This document shows positions 9,010-18,359 of a stretch of 64,000 nucleotides of DNA, piece after piece. Below the pieces are notes generated by a model, which saw only the letters and a program-made list of their open reading frames with translations, made no database searches and was not told the origin of the DNA. The stretch covers positions 372,001-436,000 of the forward strand of contig NZ_CP129107.1 in assembly GCF_030406725.1 (NCBI RefSeq). The letters are read 5' to 3'. The number at the start of each line of letters is the position of its first letter. Position 1 is the first letter of the stretch. The stretch is from Alteriqipengyuania flavescens (GTDB lineage: Bacteria; Pseudomonadota; Alphaproteobacteria; Sphingomonadales; Sphingomonadaceae). A program made the translations under genes and the position numbers.

Positions 9010-10481
9010 AGGGCGGCAAGGCGCCCGACATCATCGTGCTCGGCGGCGGGAGCGCGGGCTGGATCACTGCCGCCCTGCTCCACCACGCATGGGCGGACAA
9101 GGGCGCGTCGGTTACGCTGGTCGAAAGCCCCGCCATCGGCATCATCGGTGTGGGCGAAGGCTCCACCCCGCAGCTGAAGGCGTTCTTCGACTTGCTCGGC
9201 ATCGATGAAACAGAATGGATGCCCGTTTGCGACGCGACCTACAAGCTGGGCATCCGCTTTTCCGGCTGGAGCGCGCGGTCGGGCTTCGAAAGCTATTTCC
9301 ACCCCTTCCCTGGCCCCACCGACCTCCACACCCAGCCCGCTTTCGAACAGGTCTGCGCGGCCCAGCGGCGCGGATACGAGGCGGGCGCGCATCCCGACCG
9401 CTGGTTCCTCGCCACCCGGTTGGCGGACGAGGCGAAGGCACCCCAAGCGGGCGAAAACTTCCCCTTCGCGCCGAGCTATGGCTACCATTTCGATGCGCAC
9501 AAGCTGGGCGCATTCCTGCGCGAATGGTGCGTTTCGCGCGGCGTCGTCCACCGCGAGGCGCAAGTCGCCGATGTCGAGGTGGCAGCCGGCGAGGTACAGG
9601 CGCTCGTCTGCGATGACGGCACGCGGATTGGGGGCGACCTGTTCGTGGACTGCTCGGGCTTCCGCGCCGTGATCGCAGAAGCGCTCGGCAGCGAATTTCA
9701 GTCCTATGGCGAGAACCTGTTCGCCGATCGCGCCGTGGTTATGCCGACACCGCGTGATGGGACGCGCATCGTGCCGGCCACCGGCGCCATCGCCATGCGC
9801 GCCGGCTGGCGCTGGTCGATCCCGCTCACCGTCCGCACCGGCAACGGATACGTCTATTCATCCGCCCATATCTCCGACGACGAGGCGGCGGCCGAACTCG
9901 CGCGCGAATGCGGCGGCGACGCAGAGCCGCGTTTCCTGAAGATGCGGGTGGGCCGGATGCGCGAAAGCTGGCGCGGCAACTGCCTGGTCGCAGGCCTGTC
10001 GCAAGGCTTCATCGAGCCGCTGGAGGCGACCGCGCTCCACATCGTGATCCACACCGCGCTCGAATTCATCCAGGCGCACGAGCAAGGCGGGTTCACCGCC
10101 AGGCACCGCGACGCGTTCAACGCCTCCATCAGCGAGCGGTACGACGGCATCCGCGACTACATCGTCGCCCATTACCGGCTCAACCGGCGCGACGGCGACT
10201 ACTGGCGCGCCAACGCCGCGAACGATGCCATCTCCGACCGGCTGAAGGCGATGATGACCGCGTGGTTCACCCACCGCGACATCGCCGCCGCCAACCGCGA
10301 GCTGTATCCGAAGGAATATTATTCGAGCGCCAGCTGGCACTGCCTGTTTGCAGGCTACGGCAGCTTCCCGCCGCCGGAAAAGATGCAGCCGCTGCCTGCC
10401 GATGCGCCGCTGGCCGACCCGGCGCGGATCGATGCCATGCTGGCCGCCTGCGCGCGGAATTTCGGCGAATACGCGTCCTAG
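9006..10481 (+). CDS. Flavin-dependent tryptophan-halogenase family protein (halogenase 2)
   Basis: A 491-residue second halogenase homologue, clearly diverged from the copy at 1049. It has the FAD motif GGGSAGW (13-19), the family Lys in TYKLGIRF (K80), WRWSIP at 268-273 and the catalytic-Glu segment EPLEATA (337-343). In characterised halogenases the last element reads E-S-T-G and its T-G backbone holds the halide; here it is E-A-T-A. ATG 9006 was chosen for the ATGA overlap with the esterase stop; GTG 8991 and ATG 8997 are in-frame alternatives. It ends the operon, and its stop shares the bases CTAG with the convergent queF stop. Confidence 0.86.
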   Translation: MKGGKAPDIIVLGGGSAGWITAALLHHAWADKGASVTLVESPAIGIIGVGEGSTPQLKAFFDLLGIDETEWMPVCDATYKLGIRFSGWSARSGFESYFHPFPGPTDLHTQPAFEQVCAAQRRGYEAGAHPDRWFLATRLADEAKAPQAGENFPFAPSYGYHFDAHKLGAFLREWCVSRGVVHREAQVADVEVAAGEVQALVCDDGTRIGGDLFVDCSGFRAVIAEALGSEFQSYGENLFADRAVVMPTPRDGTRIVPATGAIAMRAGWRWSIPLTVRTGNGYVYSSAHISDDEAAAELARECGGDAEPRFLKMRVGRMRESWRGNCLVAGLSQGFIEPLEATALHIVIHTALEFIQAHEQGGFTARHRDAFNASISERYDGIRDYIVAHYRLNRRDGDYWRANAANDAISDRLKAMMTAWFTHRDIAAANRELYPKEYYSSASWHCLFAGYGSFPPPEKMQPLPADAPLADPARIDAMLAACARNFGEYAS

Positions 10482-10945
10482 CCGCGGCCGCGGTAGCTCG
10501 CGACGCCCTGGTCCGGCGCCCACAGGCCTTCGGGCGGCGCGCCCGTCTGCCAGAACACGTCGATGGGAATGCCACCGCGCGGATACCAGTACCCTCCGAT
10601 CCGCAGCCATTGCGGATTCATTTCGTCCGCCAGGCGCTGTCCGATGCCAACGGTCACGTCCTCGTGAAAGCCGCAGTGGTTGCGGAAAGAGCCGAGGAAA
10701 AGCTTGAGGCTCTTCGATTCCACGATGGTCTCGCCCGGCGCGTAATCGATCACAAGATGGGCGAAATCAGGTTGGCCTGTCACCGGGCACAGCGAAGTGA
10801 ATTCGGGCGCGGCGAAGCGCACCATGTATAGCGATCCCGCGCGCGGATTGGGCACATAATCCAGCACCGCCGTTTCCGGCGATTGTGGCAGCGGGGTATC
10901 CTTGCCGAGGAACTTCGGCGCGCTCGTGTCTTCGGTGTCGCTCAT
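10478..10945 (-). CDS. queF: NADPH-dependent 7-cyano-7-deazaguanine reductase QueF
   Basis: A 155-residue short-form QueF that reduces preQ0 to preQ1 in queuosine biosynthesis, in the cytoplasm. The catalytic Cys is in [10 protein letters not shown] (C53) with the acid D60. The family signature around [15 protein letters not shown] follows, as does the HEDV segment. The start is the MSDTED methionine; the frame is open far upstream but antisense to another gene. It is convergent with halogenase 2 (4-base stop overlap) and divergent from the unknown gene at 11054, so it probably has its own promoter in 10946-11053. Confidence 0.96.
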   Translation of the reverse strand: MSDTEDTSAPKFLGKDTPLPQSPETAVLDYVPNPRAGSLYMVRFAAPEFTSLCPVTGQPDFAHLVIDYAPGETIVESKSLKLFLGSFRNHCGFHEDVTVGIGQRLADEMNPQWLRIGGYWYPRGGIPIDVFWQTGAPPEGLWAPDQGVASYRGRG

Positions 10946-11053
10946 CGGCAACGCCCATGCCGCGATCTCGCCCTGCGCACAAGTCGCCCCATTGCGCGGG
11001 CGGATTAAGGGGCTATTCACGGCGGCGCTGCGCAAGGGGCAAAAGGCCGCCGG

Positions 11054-12292
11054 ATGCGCGCCGCCTTTCGCAAGACCATGACACGCCACACCGCACCTTC
11101 CCTGCTTGCAGTTGCCGCCGCAATGGCGATTGCCGCGCCGCTGCCGGCGATGGCCAGTGTCGGCGGCTTCCGCCTGCCCACGCCTTCGCCCACGCCGTCG
11201 CGCGAAGTGATCGGCCCGGTCGCGCCCGACGTGCCGGAATCGCGCCAGACCCGCCGACCGCAAGCTTCGCCGACGCCGACGCCCACACCGCGCGCGACCG
11301 CCACGACGCCCGCCCCCACGCCCACGGCAACCACGCCGCCGCGCCGAAGCGAATTGGCCCAGCCGCAGCCCACCCGGTCGCAAGCTCCGCAGCCGCGCGC
11401 GACAGGCATCCCCTCCCCGCTGCCGCAGCAGGTGCCGGACAACCGTCCCGCCCCGACGATCGAGACGCCCGGGCCTCAGCCGACGGTCGGCGCAGACCCG
11501 TTCGATTTCGACGAGGCCCCGTCCTCCGCCCCTGCTGCACCCGCTGGCGAGGCAGGACAAACCGTTGCGGCGAGCGAAGACAGCGGCGGCAGCAACTGGC
11601 TCTACTACGCGCTCGGCCTGCTTGCCCTGCTGCTGGCTGCAGGCGCATTCCTGTGGGTCCGCGCGCGCGGCCTGCCGACTGCCGGGCCTGTCACCGCGCC
11701 GCAGATCGAGCGACCCAGGCCGCGCAAGCTCGCCGCCGACGCGCCCGCGCGCTCGCCTGCAGCAGCGCCTGCGGCAGCACCCGCACCGGCGCCGGTCATC
11801 GCCGCCGCATCGGGCCCGCTCGGCCTCGCCATGACATCGCGCCGGATCAGCCTGTCCATGATGGCCGCCACGCTCGATTACGAACTGACGCTGGTCAATT
11901 CGGGCAACGAGACCATCCGCGGGATCGAAGTCCAGGGCGACCTCGTCAGCGCGCATGCCTCGCTGCCTGCCGACCAGCAGGTCGCCGCCGCCGGCCGCCC
12001 GCTCGAAAAGCGCCACGCCATTGCCGAGCTGGCGCCGGGCGAAAACCAGGCCATCAAGGGCCAGATCCGCCTGCCGTTCAGCGCGATCCGCGCCGTGGCG
12101 CAGGGGCGCGCCCCTCTGCTGGTGCCGCTGTCGCGCTGGCGCATCGTGGCGCAGGAGCCCGCGCTGGAACCGCTGGTGCAGACCTTCCTCGTCGGCCAGC
12201 CGTCGGACCGAAGGCAGCAGGGCATCCAGCCCTTCCCGCTCGACAAGGGGCCGGGCGTTTTCGCGCCCCTGGTGCAACGCGGCTTCGCCTGA
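11054..12292 (+). CDS. Proline-rich exported protein with one transmembrane segment, unknown function
   Basis: A 412-residue protein that I do not recognise. It has an N-terminal signal (to about residue 34), then a Pro/Thr/Ala-rich stretch with PTPT-type repeats (about 40-170). A single hydrophobic helix follows ([20 protein letters not shown], about 178-197), then a short basic segment and a second Ala/Pro linker. The C-terminal ~150 residues form a beta-rich domain beginning after [12 protein letters not shown]. That domain looks like an Ig-like or CARDB-like fold, with conserved-looking phrases such as [14 protein letters not shown]; this is tentative. An in-frame ATG at 11078 is a possible alternative start. 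It stands alone between queF and sseA. Confidence 0.75.
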   Translation: MRAAFRKTMTRHTAPSLLAVAAAMAIAAPLPAMASVGGFRLPTPSPTPSREVIGPVAPDVPESRQTRRPQASPTPTPTPRATATTPAPTPTATTPPRRSELAQPQPTRSQAPQPRATGIPSPLPQQVPDNRPAPTIETPGPQPTVGADPFDFDEAPSSAPAAPAGEAGQTVAASEDSGGSNWLYYALGLLALLLAAGAFLWVRARGLPTAGPVTAPQIERPRPRKLAADAPARSPAAAPAAAPAPAPVIAAASGPLGLAMTSRRISLSMMAATLDYELTLVNSGNETIRGIEVQGDLVSAHASLPADQQVAAAGRPLEKRHAIAELAPGENQAIKGQIRLPFSAIRAVAQGRAPLLVPLSRWRIVAQEPALEPLVQTFLVGQPSDRRQQGIQPFPLDKGPGVFAPLVQRGFA

Positions 12293-12384
12293 GCCGCGCA
12301 ATTCCGCCATTCTGCGTGCTTTACGGCGCCCCTTTACGCCGTTAACCCTCCTGTCCCCGCTCACGGCGTGAAGGAGACGCTGGG

Positions 12385-13227
12385 ATGGACAATCTGGTTA
12401 GCACGCAGTGGCTGGCGCAAAATATCGGCGCAAGCGACCTGCGCATCGTAGATGCCAGCAAGCATCTCGACCCGTCCCGCAACGCGCGCGCGGAATACGA
12501 GGCGAGTCATATTCCCGGCGCGGTCTTCATGGACCTCGACTCGCTGGTCGATAGCAATGCGGCCAGCCCCAACACCCTCCCCAGCCCCGAAAAATTCGCC
12601 AGCCGGATGCAGAAGCTCGGCCTCGGCGACGGCAGCCGCATCGTGGTCTATGACGACAGCCTGCTGAAAAGCGCGGCGCGCGGGTGGTTCATGCTGACCA
12701 TGTTCGGCGCGCAATATGTCGCCGTGCTCGACGGCGGGCTCGCCAAGTGGAAGGCAGAGGGGCGTGAGCTGGAAAGCGGCACCGTGACTTTGCGCGAGCG
12801 GCACTACACCGCCTGGGCCGACGACCGGAAGCTGCGCGATAAGGACGCTGTCCTCACCAACATCGAGACCGGCAGGGAAGTGCTGGTCGATGCCCGCCCC
12901 GCCGCGCGCTTCACCGGTGAGGAGCCGGACATCCGCCCCGGCATCCCGAGCGGTCACATTCCCGGATCGCGCAATCTGCCGCACACGGCGCTGTTCCGCG
13001 AGGACGGCACGTGGAAATCGCCCGACGCCATCCGCGAAGTCTTCGCCGACGCAGGCATCGATCTCGACCGGCCGGTCATCACCAGCTGCGGCAGCGGGAT
13101 GACCGCGGCGGTCCTCGCCTTCGCCCTCCACCAGATCGGTAAGCAGGACGTCGCCCTCTACGATGGCAGCTGGAGCGAGTGGGCCGCCGACAGCACACTG
13201 CCGACCGCGCTTGGCCCGGCGGACTGA
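12385..13227 (+). CDS. sseA: 3-mercaptopyruvate sulfurtransferase (tandem rhodanese)
   Basis: A 280-residue two-domain rhodanese that transfers sulfane sulfur from 3-mercaptopyruvate (or thiosulfate) to thiol acceptors. The active loop TSCGSGMTA (C235) is of the mercaptopyruvate type, where rhodaneses proper usually have CRKGVT. The inactive N-terminal rhodanese domain carries [14 protein letters not shown] strong AAGGAG ribosome site lies upstream of ATG 12385. It is followed 20 bases later by a trans-sulfuration gene, so a sulfur amino-acid role fits. Confidence 0.92.
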   Translation: MDNLVSTQWLAQNIGASDLRIVDASKHLDPSRNARAEYEASHIPGAVFMDLDSLVDSNAASPNTLPSPEKFASRMQKLGLGDGSRIVVYDDSLLKSAARGWFMLTMFGAQYVAVLDGGLAKWKAEGRELESGTVTLRERHYTAWADDRKLRDKDAVLTNIETGREVLVDARPAARFTGEEPDIRPGIPSGHIPGSRNLPHTALFREDGTWKSPDAIREVFADAGIDLDRPVITSCGSGMTAAVLAFALHQIGKQDVALYDGSWSEWAADSTLPTALGPAD

Positions 13228-13247
13228 TTGCGGCTACAGCGCGAGCC

Positions 13248-14468
13248 ATGAGCAAGGCATCGGACGGAAATCACGGCAAATATGGCAGGGGCACTCGCGC
13301 GGTCAGGGCGGGACGGCGCGAGGAATGGACGGGGCGGGTGGTCAATCCGCCCGTCTGGCGCGCCAGCACGCATCTCTATCCCGACAGCGCATCGCGCAAG
13401 GCGGGCCTGAAGCACAACGAGGACGGGCATTTCTACTACGGCCGCCGCGGCAGCCCGACCCAGTGGGCGCTGGCCGACGCGCTGACCGAATTGGAACCCG
13501 GCGCCTTCGGCACGATGCTGTTCCCCAGCGGCACCAGTGCGATCTCCTCCGCCCTGCTGACAATGGTAAAGCCCGGTGATGTGCTGCTGGTGACCGACAA
13601 CGCCTATGAACCCACGCGCGGCATCGCGAACGGCATATTGAAGCAGTTCGGCGTGGAAGCGCGCTATTTCGACCCGCTCGACATCGATGGCTACCGCGCG
13701 GCTTTCTGCGACCGGACGAAAGCGGTGATGCTGGAAAGCCCCGGCAGCCTGACGATGGAAGTGTGCGACATTCCCGCGCTGGCAGCAATCGCGCGAGAGC
13801 ATGGCGCGACCAGCCTGATCGACAACACCTGGGCGGGATCGCTCGGCTTTGCGGCTCTGGAGCATGGCTGCGATATCGCGATCCAGTCGCTGACGAAGCA
13901 TGTCGGCGGCCATTCGGACGTGATGATGGGGTCCGCAGCTGCCGGGCAGCGTCTCTATCGCCGGCTGCGCCGCACGGCCCAGTCGCTCGGCATCGTGGTT
14001 TCGCCCGACGATGCGGCGCTCGCCTCCCGCGGCCTCAGGACCATGCCCCTGCGGCTGGAGCGTGCCACGCAGAGCGCGCTTGCGGTGGCGAAGTGGCTCG
14101 CGGCGCATCCTTCGGTGTCGGCGGTGCTGTGCCCCATGCTGCCGGGATCGCCCGGTCACGAGCTGTGGCAGCGCGACTTCTCCGGCGGCTGCGGCCTATT
14201 TTCCTTCGCGCTGCAGGGCGGCGACGAAGATGCGCGGGCCCGCTTCATCGACGCGCTCGACCTGTTCGGCATCGGTTACAGCTGGGGCGGGTTCGAAAGC
14301 CTCGTCCTGCCGGTCGATCCCGCCACTTGCCGCAGCGCCACCGCGTGGCCGCGCGAGGGATCGCCCGTGCAGGGCCCGCTCGTGCGCCTTGCAATCGGGC
14401 TGGAAGACCCCGAAGACCTGATCGCAGACCTTGAGCGCGGTTTTGCCGCGATGGAGAACGACGCTTGA
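13248..14468 (+). CDS. metC: Cystathionine beta-lyase (PLP, Cys/Met metabolism family)
   Basis: A 406-residue PLP enzyme of the Cys/Met metabolism family. The cofactor Lys is in IQSLTKHVGGHSD, preceded by the LIDNTWAG aspartate segment. The sequence, including YSWGGFESLVLP and the RLAIGLEDPEDL terminus, best fits the MetC-type cystathionine beta-lyases, which split cystathionine into homocysteine, pyruvate and ammonia. Related cystathionine gamma-synthases cannot be excluded by eye. Start ATG 13248 follows sseA closely. Its stop overlaps the TTG start of the MscS gene by three bases. Confidence 0.87.
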   Translation: MSKASDGNHGKYGRGTRAVRAGRREEWTGRVVNPPVWRASTHLYPDSASRKAGLKHNEDGHFYYGRRGSPTQWALADALTELEPGAFGTMLFPSGTSAISSALLTMVKPGDVLLVTDNAYEPTRGIANGILKQFGVEARYFDPLDIDGYRAAFCDRTKAVMLESPGSLTMEVCDIPALAAIAREHGATSLIDNTWAGSLGFAALEHGCDIAIQSLTKHVGGHSDVMMGSAAAGQRLYRRLRRTAQSLGIVVSPDDAALASRGLRTMPLRLERATQSALAVAKWLAAHPSVSAVLCPMLPGSPGHELWQRDFSGGCGLFSFALQGGDEDARARFIDALDLFGIGYSWGGFESLVLPVDPATCRSATAWPREGSPVQGPLVRLAIGLEDPEDLIADLERGFAAMENDA

Positions 14469-15574
14469 ACACCGCCCTGTCCCAACAGGAAGCGCCAGCC
14501 CCCGCGGAAACCGCGGCGCCGGAGGGCGGCGGCGATGCCGGCCACTCGGCGCCTGTGGGCGGCGACGCGGCACCGGCGGGCGTCAACGCGTTCGAGGCCC
14601 CGGAGGAAACCGCCGTGTCCGGCGCGGATGCCGTGCGCGATGCGGTGGCATCCAAGCCCGGCACCGTATCCGACGTGATCGACACGCTGGACGGGCTGGC
14701 GATCAGCTTTGCCGATACGCGCGTTTCCGTGTGGGACGGGATCGTAGTGCTGCTCGTCATTTTCGGCGTCTTCCTGTTCGCGTGGCTGTTCAGCAAACTC
14801 GCCCACCGGGTGATCGGGCGGATCACCAAACTGGGTGCGGCACGGCGCCTGCTGGTCGAAAAGCTGGTTACCATTGTGGTCTGGGCCGGCGCGATCCTGA
14901 TCGGGATCGACATGCTGGGCATCGACCTCACCGCGCTGGCGGTGTTCTCCGGCGCTTTCGGCCTCGCCATCGGTTTCGGCCTGCAGAAGACCTTCGGCAA
15001 CCTGATCGCGGGGATCATCCTGCTGATGGACCGGTCGATCAAGCCGGGCGATGTCATCGCGGTGGCCGACCAGGCGGGCGCCGTGACCTTCGGCCAGATT
15101 CGCAAGATCGGCATCCGCGCCGTCTCCGTTACCACCCGGGACGAGCGCGAATATTTGATCCCGAACGAGAACCTGATGGTCAACCAAGTCGAAAACTGGA
15201 GCTATTCCAGCCGCAACGTGCGGATCCAGGTGCCGGTCGGCGTCAGTTACAATTGCGACATCAAACTGGCCGAAAAGCTCATGCTGGAAGCGGCGACCGA
15301 GTGCGGGCGAGTGCTAAAATCGCCCAAGCCGACCTGCTGGCTCGACGCCTATGGCGACAGCTCGGTCAACTTCATCATCCATTGCTGGATCCGCGATCCG
15401 GAACAGGGCGTCGGCAACGTGAAAAGCGAAGTTCTGAAAGTGCTGTGGGAGAAATTCCAGGCGAACGGAATCGAGGTTCCCTTCCCCCAGCGCGACCTCA
15501 ACCTGCGCGGCAACGACCAGTTCGACCAACTTGTGGCCGCCATCAGCCAGCGGATCGATACGTCCAAGGAATAG
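14465..15574 (+). CDS. Mechanosensitive ion channel, MscS family
   Basis: A 369-residue inner-membrane channel protein. The N-terminal ~80 residues are Ala/Pro/Glu-rich and probably periplasmic. Three hydrophobic helices follow, the last being the pore-lining helix with small residues (FSGAFGLAIGFGLQKTFGN). Then come the MscS beta domain, containing DRSIKPGDVI and TTRDEREYLIPNE, and a C-terminal alpha/beta domain. Such channels release solutes under hypo-osmotic shock. The start is a TTG (14465) overlapping the metC stop, with GGAGA about seven bases upstream; no ATG gives the whole domain at sensible spacing. Confidence 0.9.
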   Translation: MNTALSQQEAPAPAETAAPEGGGDAGHSAPVGGDAAPAGVNAFEAPEETAVSGADAVRDAVASKPGTVSDVIDTLDGLAISFADTRVSVWDGIVVLLVIFGVFLFAWLFSKLAHRVIGRITKLGAARRLLVEKLVTIVVWAGAILIGIDMLGIDLTALAVFSGAFGLAIGFGLQKTFGNLIAGIILLMDRSIKPGDVIAVADQAGAVTFGQIRKIGIRAVSVTTRDEREYLIPNENLMVNQVENWSYSSRNVRIQVPVGVSYNCDIKLAEKLMLEAATECGRVLKSPKPTCWLDAYGDSSVNFIIHCWIRDPEQGVGNVKSEVLKVLWEKFQANGIEVPFPQRDLNLRGNDQFDQLVAAISQRIDTSKE

Positions 15575-15673
15575 CGGTTTGCTGCGGCTTTCCGCGCCCG
15601 CTTAAACTTCTGCTTCCCCCGGCCAAACGCGTTTTGCCTGTTGCGACGGCGCGTGCGCGCGCAGCTATGCTGC

Positions 15674-16432
15674 ATGAGCGAAACAGGAAAAGTCCATCTC
15701 GTCGGCGCGGGGCCCGGTGATCCCGACCTGCTGACCCTGCGCGCGGCGCGGCTGATCGCAGAGGCGCGGATCATCGTGCACGACGGCCTCGTCGATCCCG
15801 CGATACTCGCCCTTGCGCGGCCCGATGCGCGGCTAATATCCGTCGCAAAGCGGCGCGCGCATCACACCCTGCCGCAGGAAGACATCTGTGCGCTTCTGGT
15901 GCGCGAGGCGCTGCGCGGCCACGATGTCGTGCGGCTGAAAGGCGGCGATCCGCTGGTCTTCGGTCGCGGCGGCGAGGAAGCGGAGGCCTGCCATGCCGCA
16001 GGCGTGCCCGTGGAAATCGTGCCCGGCATCAGCGCTGCCAACGGCGCTGCCGCGGCCGCGCAGATCGCCCTCACCCACCGCGACGCGGCCAGCATCGTCA
16101 GCTTCGTCGCCGGCCAGTGCAAGGGGCTTTCCGATCAGGACTGGGCCGGTCTCGCCGGCAAGGGCCGCACGCTGGTGATCTACATGGGCGTGAAAACCGC
16201 ACCGCAGATTGCCGAGAAACTCATGGCGGACGGGCTAGCCCCGCAAACGCCGGTCGCGGTGATCGAGAACGCGGCGCGACCCGAAATGCGCGTGCTGCGC
16301 GGTATGCTTGCAGGCCTGCGCGACCTCGTTGAGCGCGAGGCCGTCGTCAGCCCCGCCCTCATCGTGATCGGCGATGTGACTGCGCGCGAGAATGCCGCGG
16401 TGTCCGCGCTAGCAAGCGACCTGGCGGCATGA
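15674..16432 (+). CDS. cobA: Uroporphyrinogen-III C-methyltransferase (SUMT)
   Basis: A 252-residue SUMT-type tetrapyrrole methylase using two SAM to convert uroporphyrinogen III to precorrin-2, the first step to siroheme. Signature motifs are VGAGPGDPDLLTL at the N-terminus and RLKGGDPLVFGRGGEE near residue 85. It is a stand-alone methylase without the CysG dehydrogenase/chelatase half. It is the first gene of the sulfate-assimilation block, consistent with supplying siroheme to the sulfite reductase. ATG 15674 was preferred over an in-frame TTG at 15641 because the conserved start follows directly. It overlaps the next gene by 4 bases. Confidence 0.93.
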   Translation: MSETGKVHLVGAGPGDPDLLTLRAARLIAEARIIVHDGLVDPAILALARPDARLISVAKRRAHHTLPQEDICALLVREALRGHDVVRLKGGDPLVFGRGGEEAEACHAAGVPVEIVPGISAANGAAAAAQIALTHRDAASIVSFVAGQCKGLSDQDWAGLAGKGRTLVIYMGVKTAPQIAEKLMADGLAPQTPVAVIENAARPEMRVLRGMLAGLRDLVEREAVVSPALIVIGDVTARENAAVSALASDLAA

Positions 16433-16728
16433 ACCTCCTCACCGGAAACGACCTGTTGAGCGGCGCCGTCGTGTGGTGGGACGGCGAGAGCTGGACGACC
16501 GACATCGCGAAAGCGGCGGACGCGGGCGAAGAAGGCGAGGCCATCATGGCGCGCGAGGAAGCCGCGCGCCGCGTCAACGCGCCCTACGTAGTGCCTGCCG
16601 AGAAAACAGCCGAAGGTATCCCCCGCCCGCTGCACGTGAAGGACCGCATCCGCGGCCTCGGCCCAACGGTGCGCCCCGACCTGACCCTGCAACCCGAAAA
16701 CCCGGCTGCGATCCGGGAGGTGATCTGA
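16429..16728 (+). CDS. DUF2849-family protein of the sulfite-reductase operon
   Basis: A 99-residue protein of the DUF2849 group, recognised from its start (MNLLTGNDLLSGAVVWWDG), the repeated VVW/W-rich strand pattern and its position between SUMT and sulfite reductase. That arrangement is recurrent in alphaproteobacteria. No catalytic motif is visible and its function is unknown; a role in siroheme delivery or sulfite-reductase assembly is a guess from context. It overlaps cobA by 4 bases and cysI by 1. Confidence 0.85.
   Translation: MNLLTGNDLLSGAVVWWDGESWTTDIAKAADAGEEGEAIMAREEAARRVNAPYVVPAEKTAEGIPRPLHVKDRIRGLGPTVRPDLTLQPENPAAIREVI
16715..16725 (+). promoter_or_regulatory. Near-perfect Shine-Dalgarno sequence of cysI
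   Basis: GGGAGGTGATC lies just upstream of ATG 16728 and is complementary to almost the whole anti-Shine-Dalgarno end of 16S rRNA. It is much stronger than other ribosome sites in the window and fixes the cysI start despite a long open frame upstream. Confidence 0.8.
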
Positions 16729-18359
16729 TGTACCAATACGATCGATACGACCAGGCGATAGTCGACGCGCGCGTTGCGGAATTCCGCGACCAGGCGCAGC
16801 GCCGCATCGAAGGCAAGCTGACCGAGGACCAGTTCAAGCCGCTGCGCCTGATGAACGGCCTGTACCTGCAACTGCATGCCTACATGCTGCGCGTGGCCAT
16901 CCCCTATGGCACGCTGGACAGCCGGCAGATGGACGCGCTGGCCGACATCGCGGACAAGTACGACCGTGGTTACGGCCACTTCACCACGCGGCAGAACATC
17001 CAGTACAACTGGATCAAGCTGGAGGATGCGGCCGACATACTTGCCGACCTTGCCAAGGTGGAGATGCACGCCATCCAGACCAGCGGCAACTGCATCCGCA
17101 ATATCAGTTCGGACCACTTCGCCGGCGCTGCGGCGGACGAGGTCACCGACCCGCGTCCCTATGCGGAACTGCTGCGCCAGTGGTCCAGCTTCCATCCCGA
17201 ATTCAGCTACTTGCCCCGCAAGTTCAAGATCGCGGTGATCGCCAGCGAACAGGACCGCGCGGCGATGCGGCTGCACGACATCGGCATCCGCATCGTGGAG
17301 CGCGGTGGCGAGACAGGCGCGCAATTCTACGTCGGCGGGGGCATGGGCCGCACTCCGATGATCGCCCCCTTGATCCGCGACTTCGTCCCGATCGACCAGC
17401 TGGTGACTTACGCGGAGGCCTGTCTGCGCGTCTACAACCGCCACGGCCGGCGCGACAACAAGTACAAGGCGCGCATCAAGATCCTTGTCCACGAACTCGG
17501 CGCGGAGGAATACACGCGCCAGGTCGAGGAGGAATTCGCGCATTTGCTGGAAGTAGGCGTGGTGCCGCCCCGCGCGGAACTGGAGCGCATCGCGCAGTAT
17601 TTCGCGGCACCTGACTATGCGGACGCCGCGCCCGCCGATCCCGACCGGTCGGATCCCGATTTCGCGGTCTGGATAGATCGCAATACGGTGCCCCACAAGC
17701 AACCCGGCCATGTCTCAGCCGTCATCAGCCTGAAGCCTGTCGGCGGAATTCCGGGCGATGCGACGGCAGGCCAGATGCGGCTGATGGCGGACCTCGCCAG
17801 GGAATACAGCCATGACGAACTGCGGGTCATGCACACGCAGAACATCGTCCTGCCGCATGTCCACAAGGCCGACCTGCCGGCCTTGTGGCAGAAGCTGGAG
17901 GCGGCCGGTCTCGGCACGTCGAACCTCGACCGGATCGGCGACATCATCGCCTGCCCCGGTCTCGATTACTGCAGCCTCGCCAACGCCCGCTCCATTCCCA
18001 TCGCGCAGGCCATTTCCCGGCGCTTCGCCGCGTCCGGCAAGGAGGATACGCTGGGCGAACTAAAGCTGAAGATATCGGGCTGCATCAACGCCTGCGGCCA
18101 CCACCATGCGGGCCACATCGGCATCCTCGGCGTCGACAAGAAGGGGGTCGAAAACTATCAGCTTCTTCTCGGTGGCAGCGAGGCGGAGGACGTCAGCCTC
18201 GCTCGGATCACCGGCCCCGGCTTCGACGCCGACGGCATCGTCGACGCGGTCGAGACGGCAGCCGACGTATATTTGCGCGAACGCAGCGGGGACGAACGCT
18301 TCATCGATACCTACCGCCGTGTCGGCATGGCTCCCTTCAAGGAGGCGCTGTATGGCTGA
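16728..18359 (+). CDS. cysI: Sulfite reductase hemoprotein (nitrite/sulfite reductase family)
   Basis: A 543-residue siroheme/[4Fe-4S] enzyme catalysing six-electron reduction of sulfite to sulfide. The duplicated ferredoxin-like and siroheme domains appear in the usual order. The cluster/siroheme Cys ligands are in ACPGLDYC and GCINACGHHH, the C-x5-C…C-x3-C pattern. Early motifs typical of the family include FTTRQNIQYNW. Neighbours (SUMT, DUF934, APS reductase) favour sulfite over nitrite. The electron donor is not encoded next to it; no cysJ-like flavoprotein is seen, so a ferredoxin donor is plausible. Its stop lies inside the start region of the DUF934 gene (8-base overlap). Confidence 0.93.
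   Translation: MYQYDRYDQAIVDARVAEFRDQAQRRIEGKLTEDQFKPLRLMNGLYLQLHAYMLRVAIPYGTLDSRQMDALADIADKYDRGYGHFTTRQNIQYNWIKLEDAADILADLAKVEMHAIQTSGNCIRNISSDHFAGAAADEVTDPRPYAELLRQWSSFHPEFSYLPRKFKIAVIASEQDRAAMRLHDIGIRIVERGGETGAQFYVGGGMGRTPMIAPLIRDFVPIDQLVTYAEACLRVYNRHGRRDNKYKARIKILVHELGAEEYTRQVEEEFAHLLEVGVVPPRAELERIAQYFAAPDYADAAPADPDRSDPDFAVWIDRNTVPHKQPGHVSAVISLKPVGGIPGDATAGQMRLMADLAREYSHDELRVMHTQNIVLPHVHKADLPALWQKLEAAGLGTSNLDRIGDIIACPGLDYCSLANARSIPIAQAISRRFAASGKEDTLGELKLKISGCINACGHHHAGHIGILGVDKKGVENYQLLLGGSEAEDVSLARITGPGFDADGIVDAVETAADVYLRERSGDERFIDTYRRVGMAPFKEALYG

Noticed and set aside
11230-11420. Short CG-rich repeats that could suggest a tandem array
   Set aside because: They are in-frame codons for a Pro/Thr-rich linker, with irregular units and no spacer structure, so not CRISPR or satellite.
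12328-12352. ACGGCG/CGCCGT hairpin before sseA
   Set aside because: The stem is 6 bp, has no T-run, and lies just upstream of a strong ribosome site; chance is likely at this GC content.
10946-12364. Upstream extension of the queF frame to a 628-codon protein
   Set aside because: The extension lies antisense to the gene at 11054 and is Arg/Gly-rich; QueF is complete from 10945.
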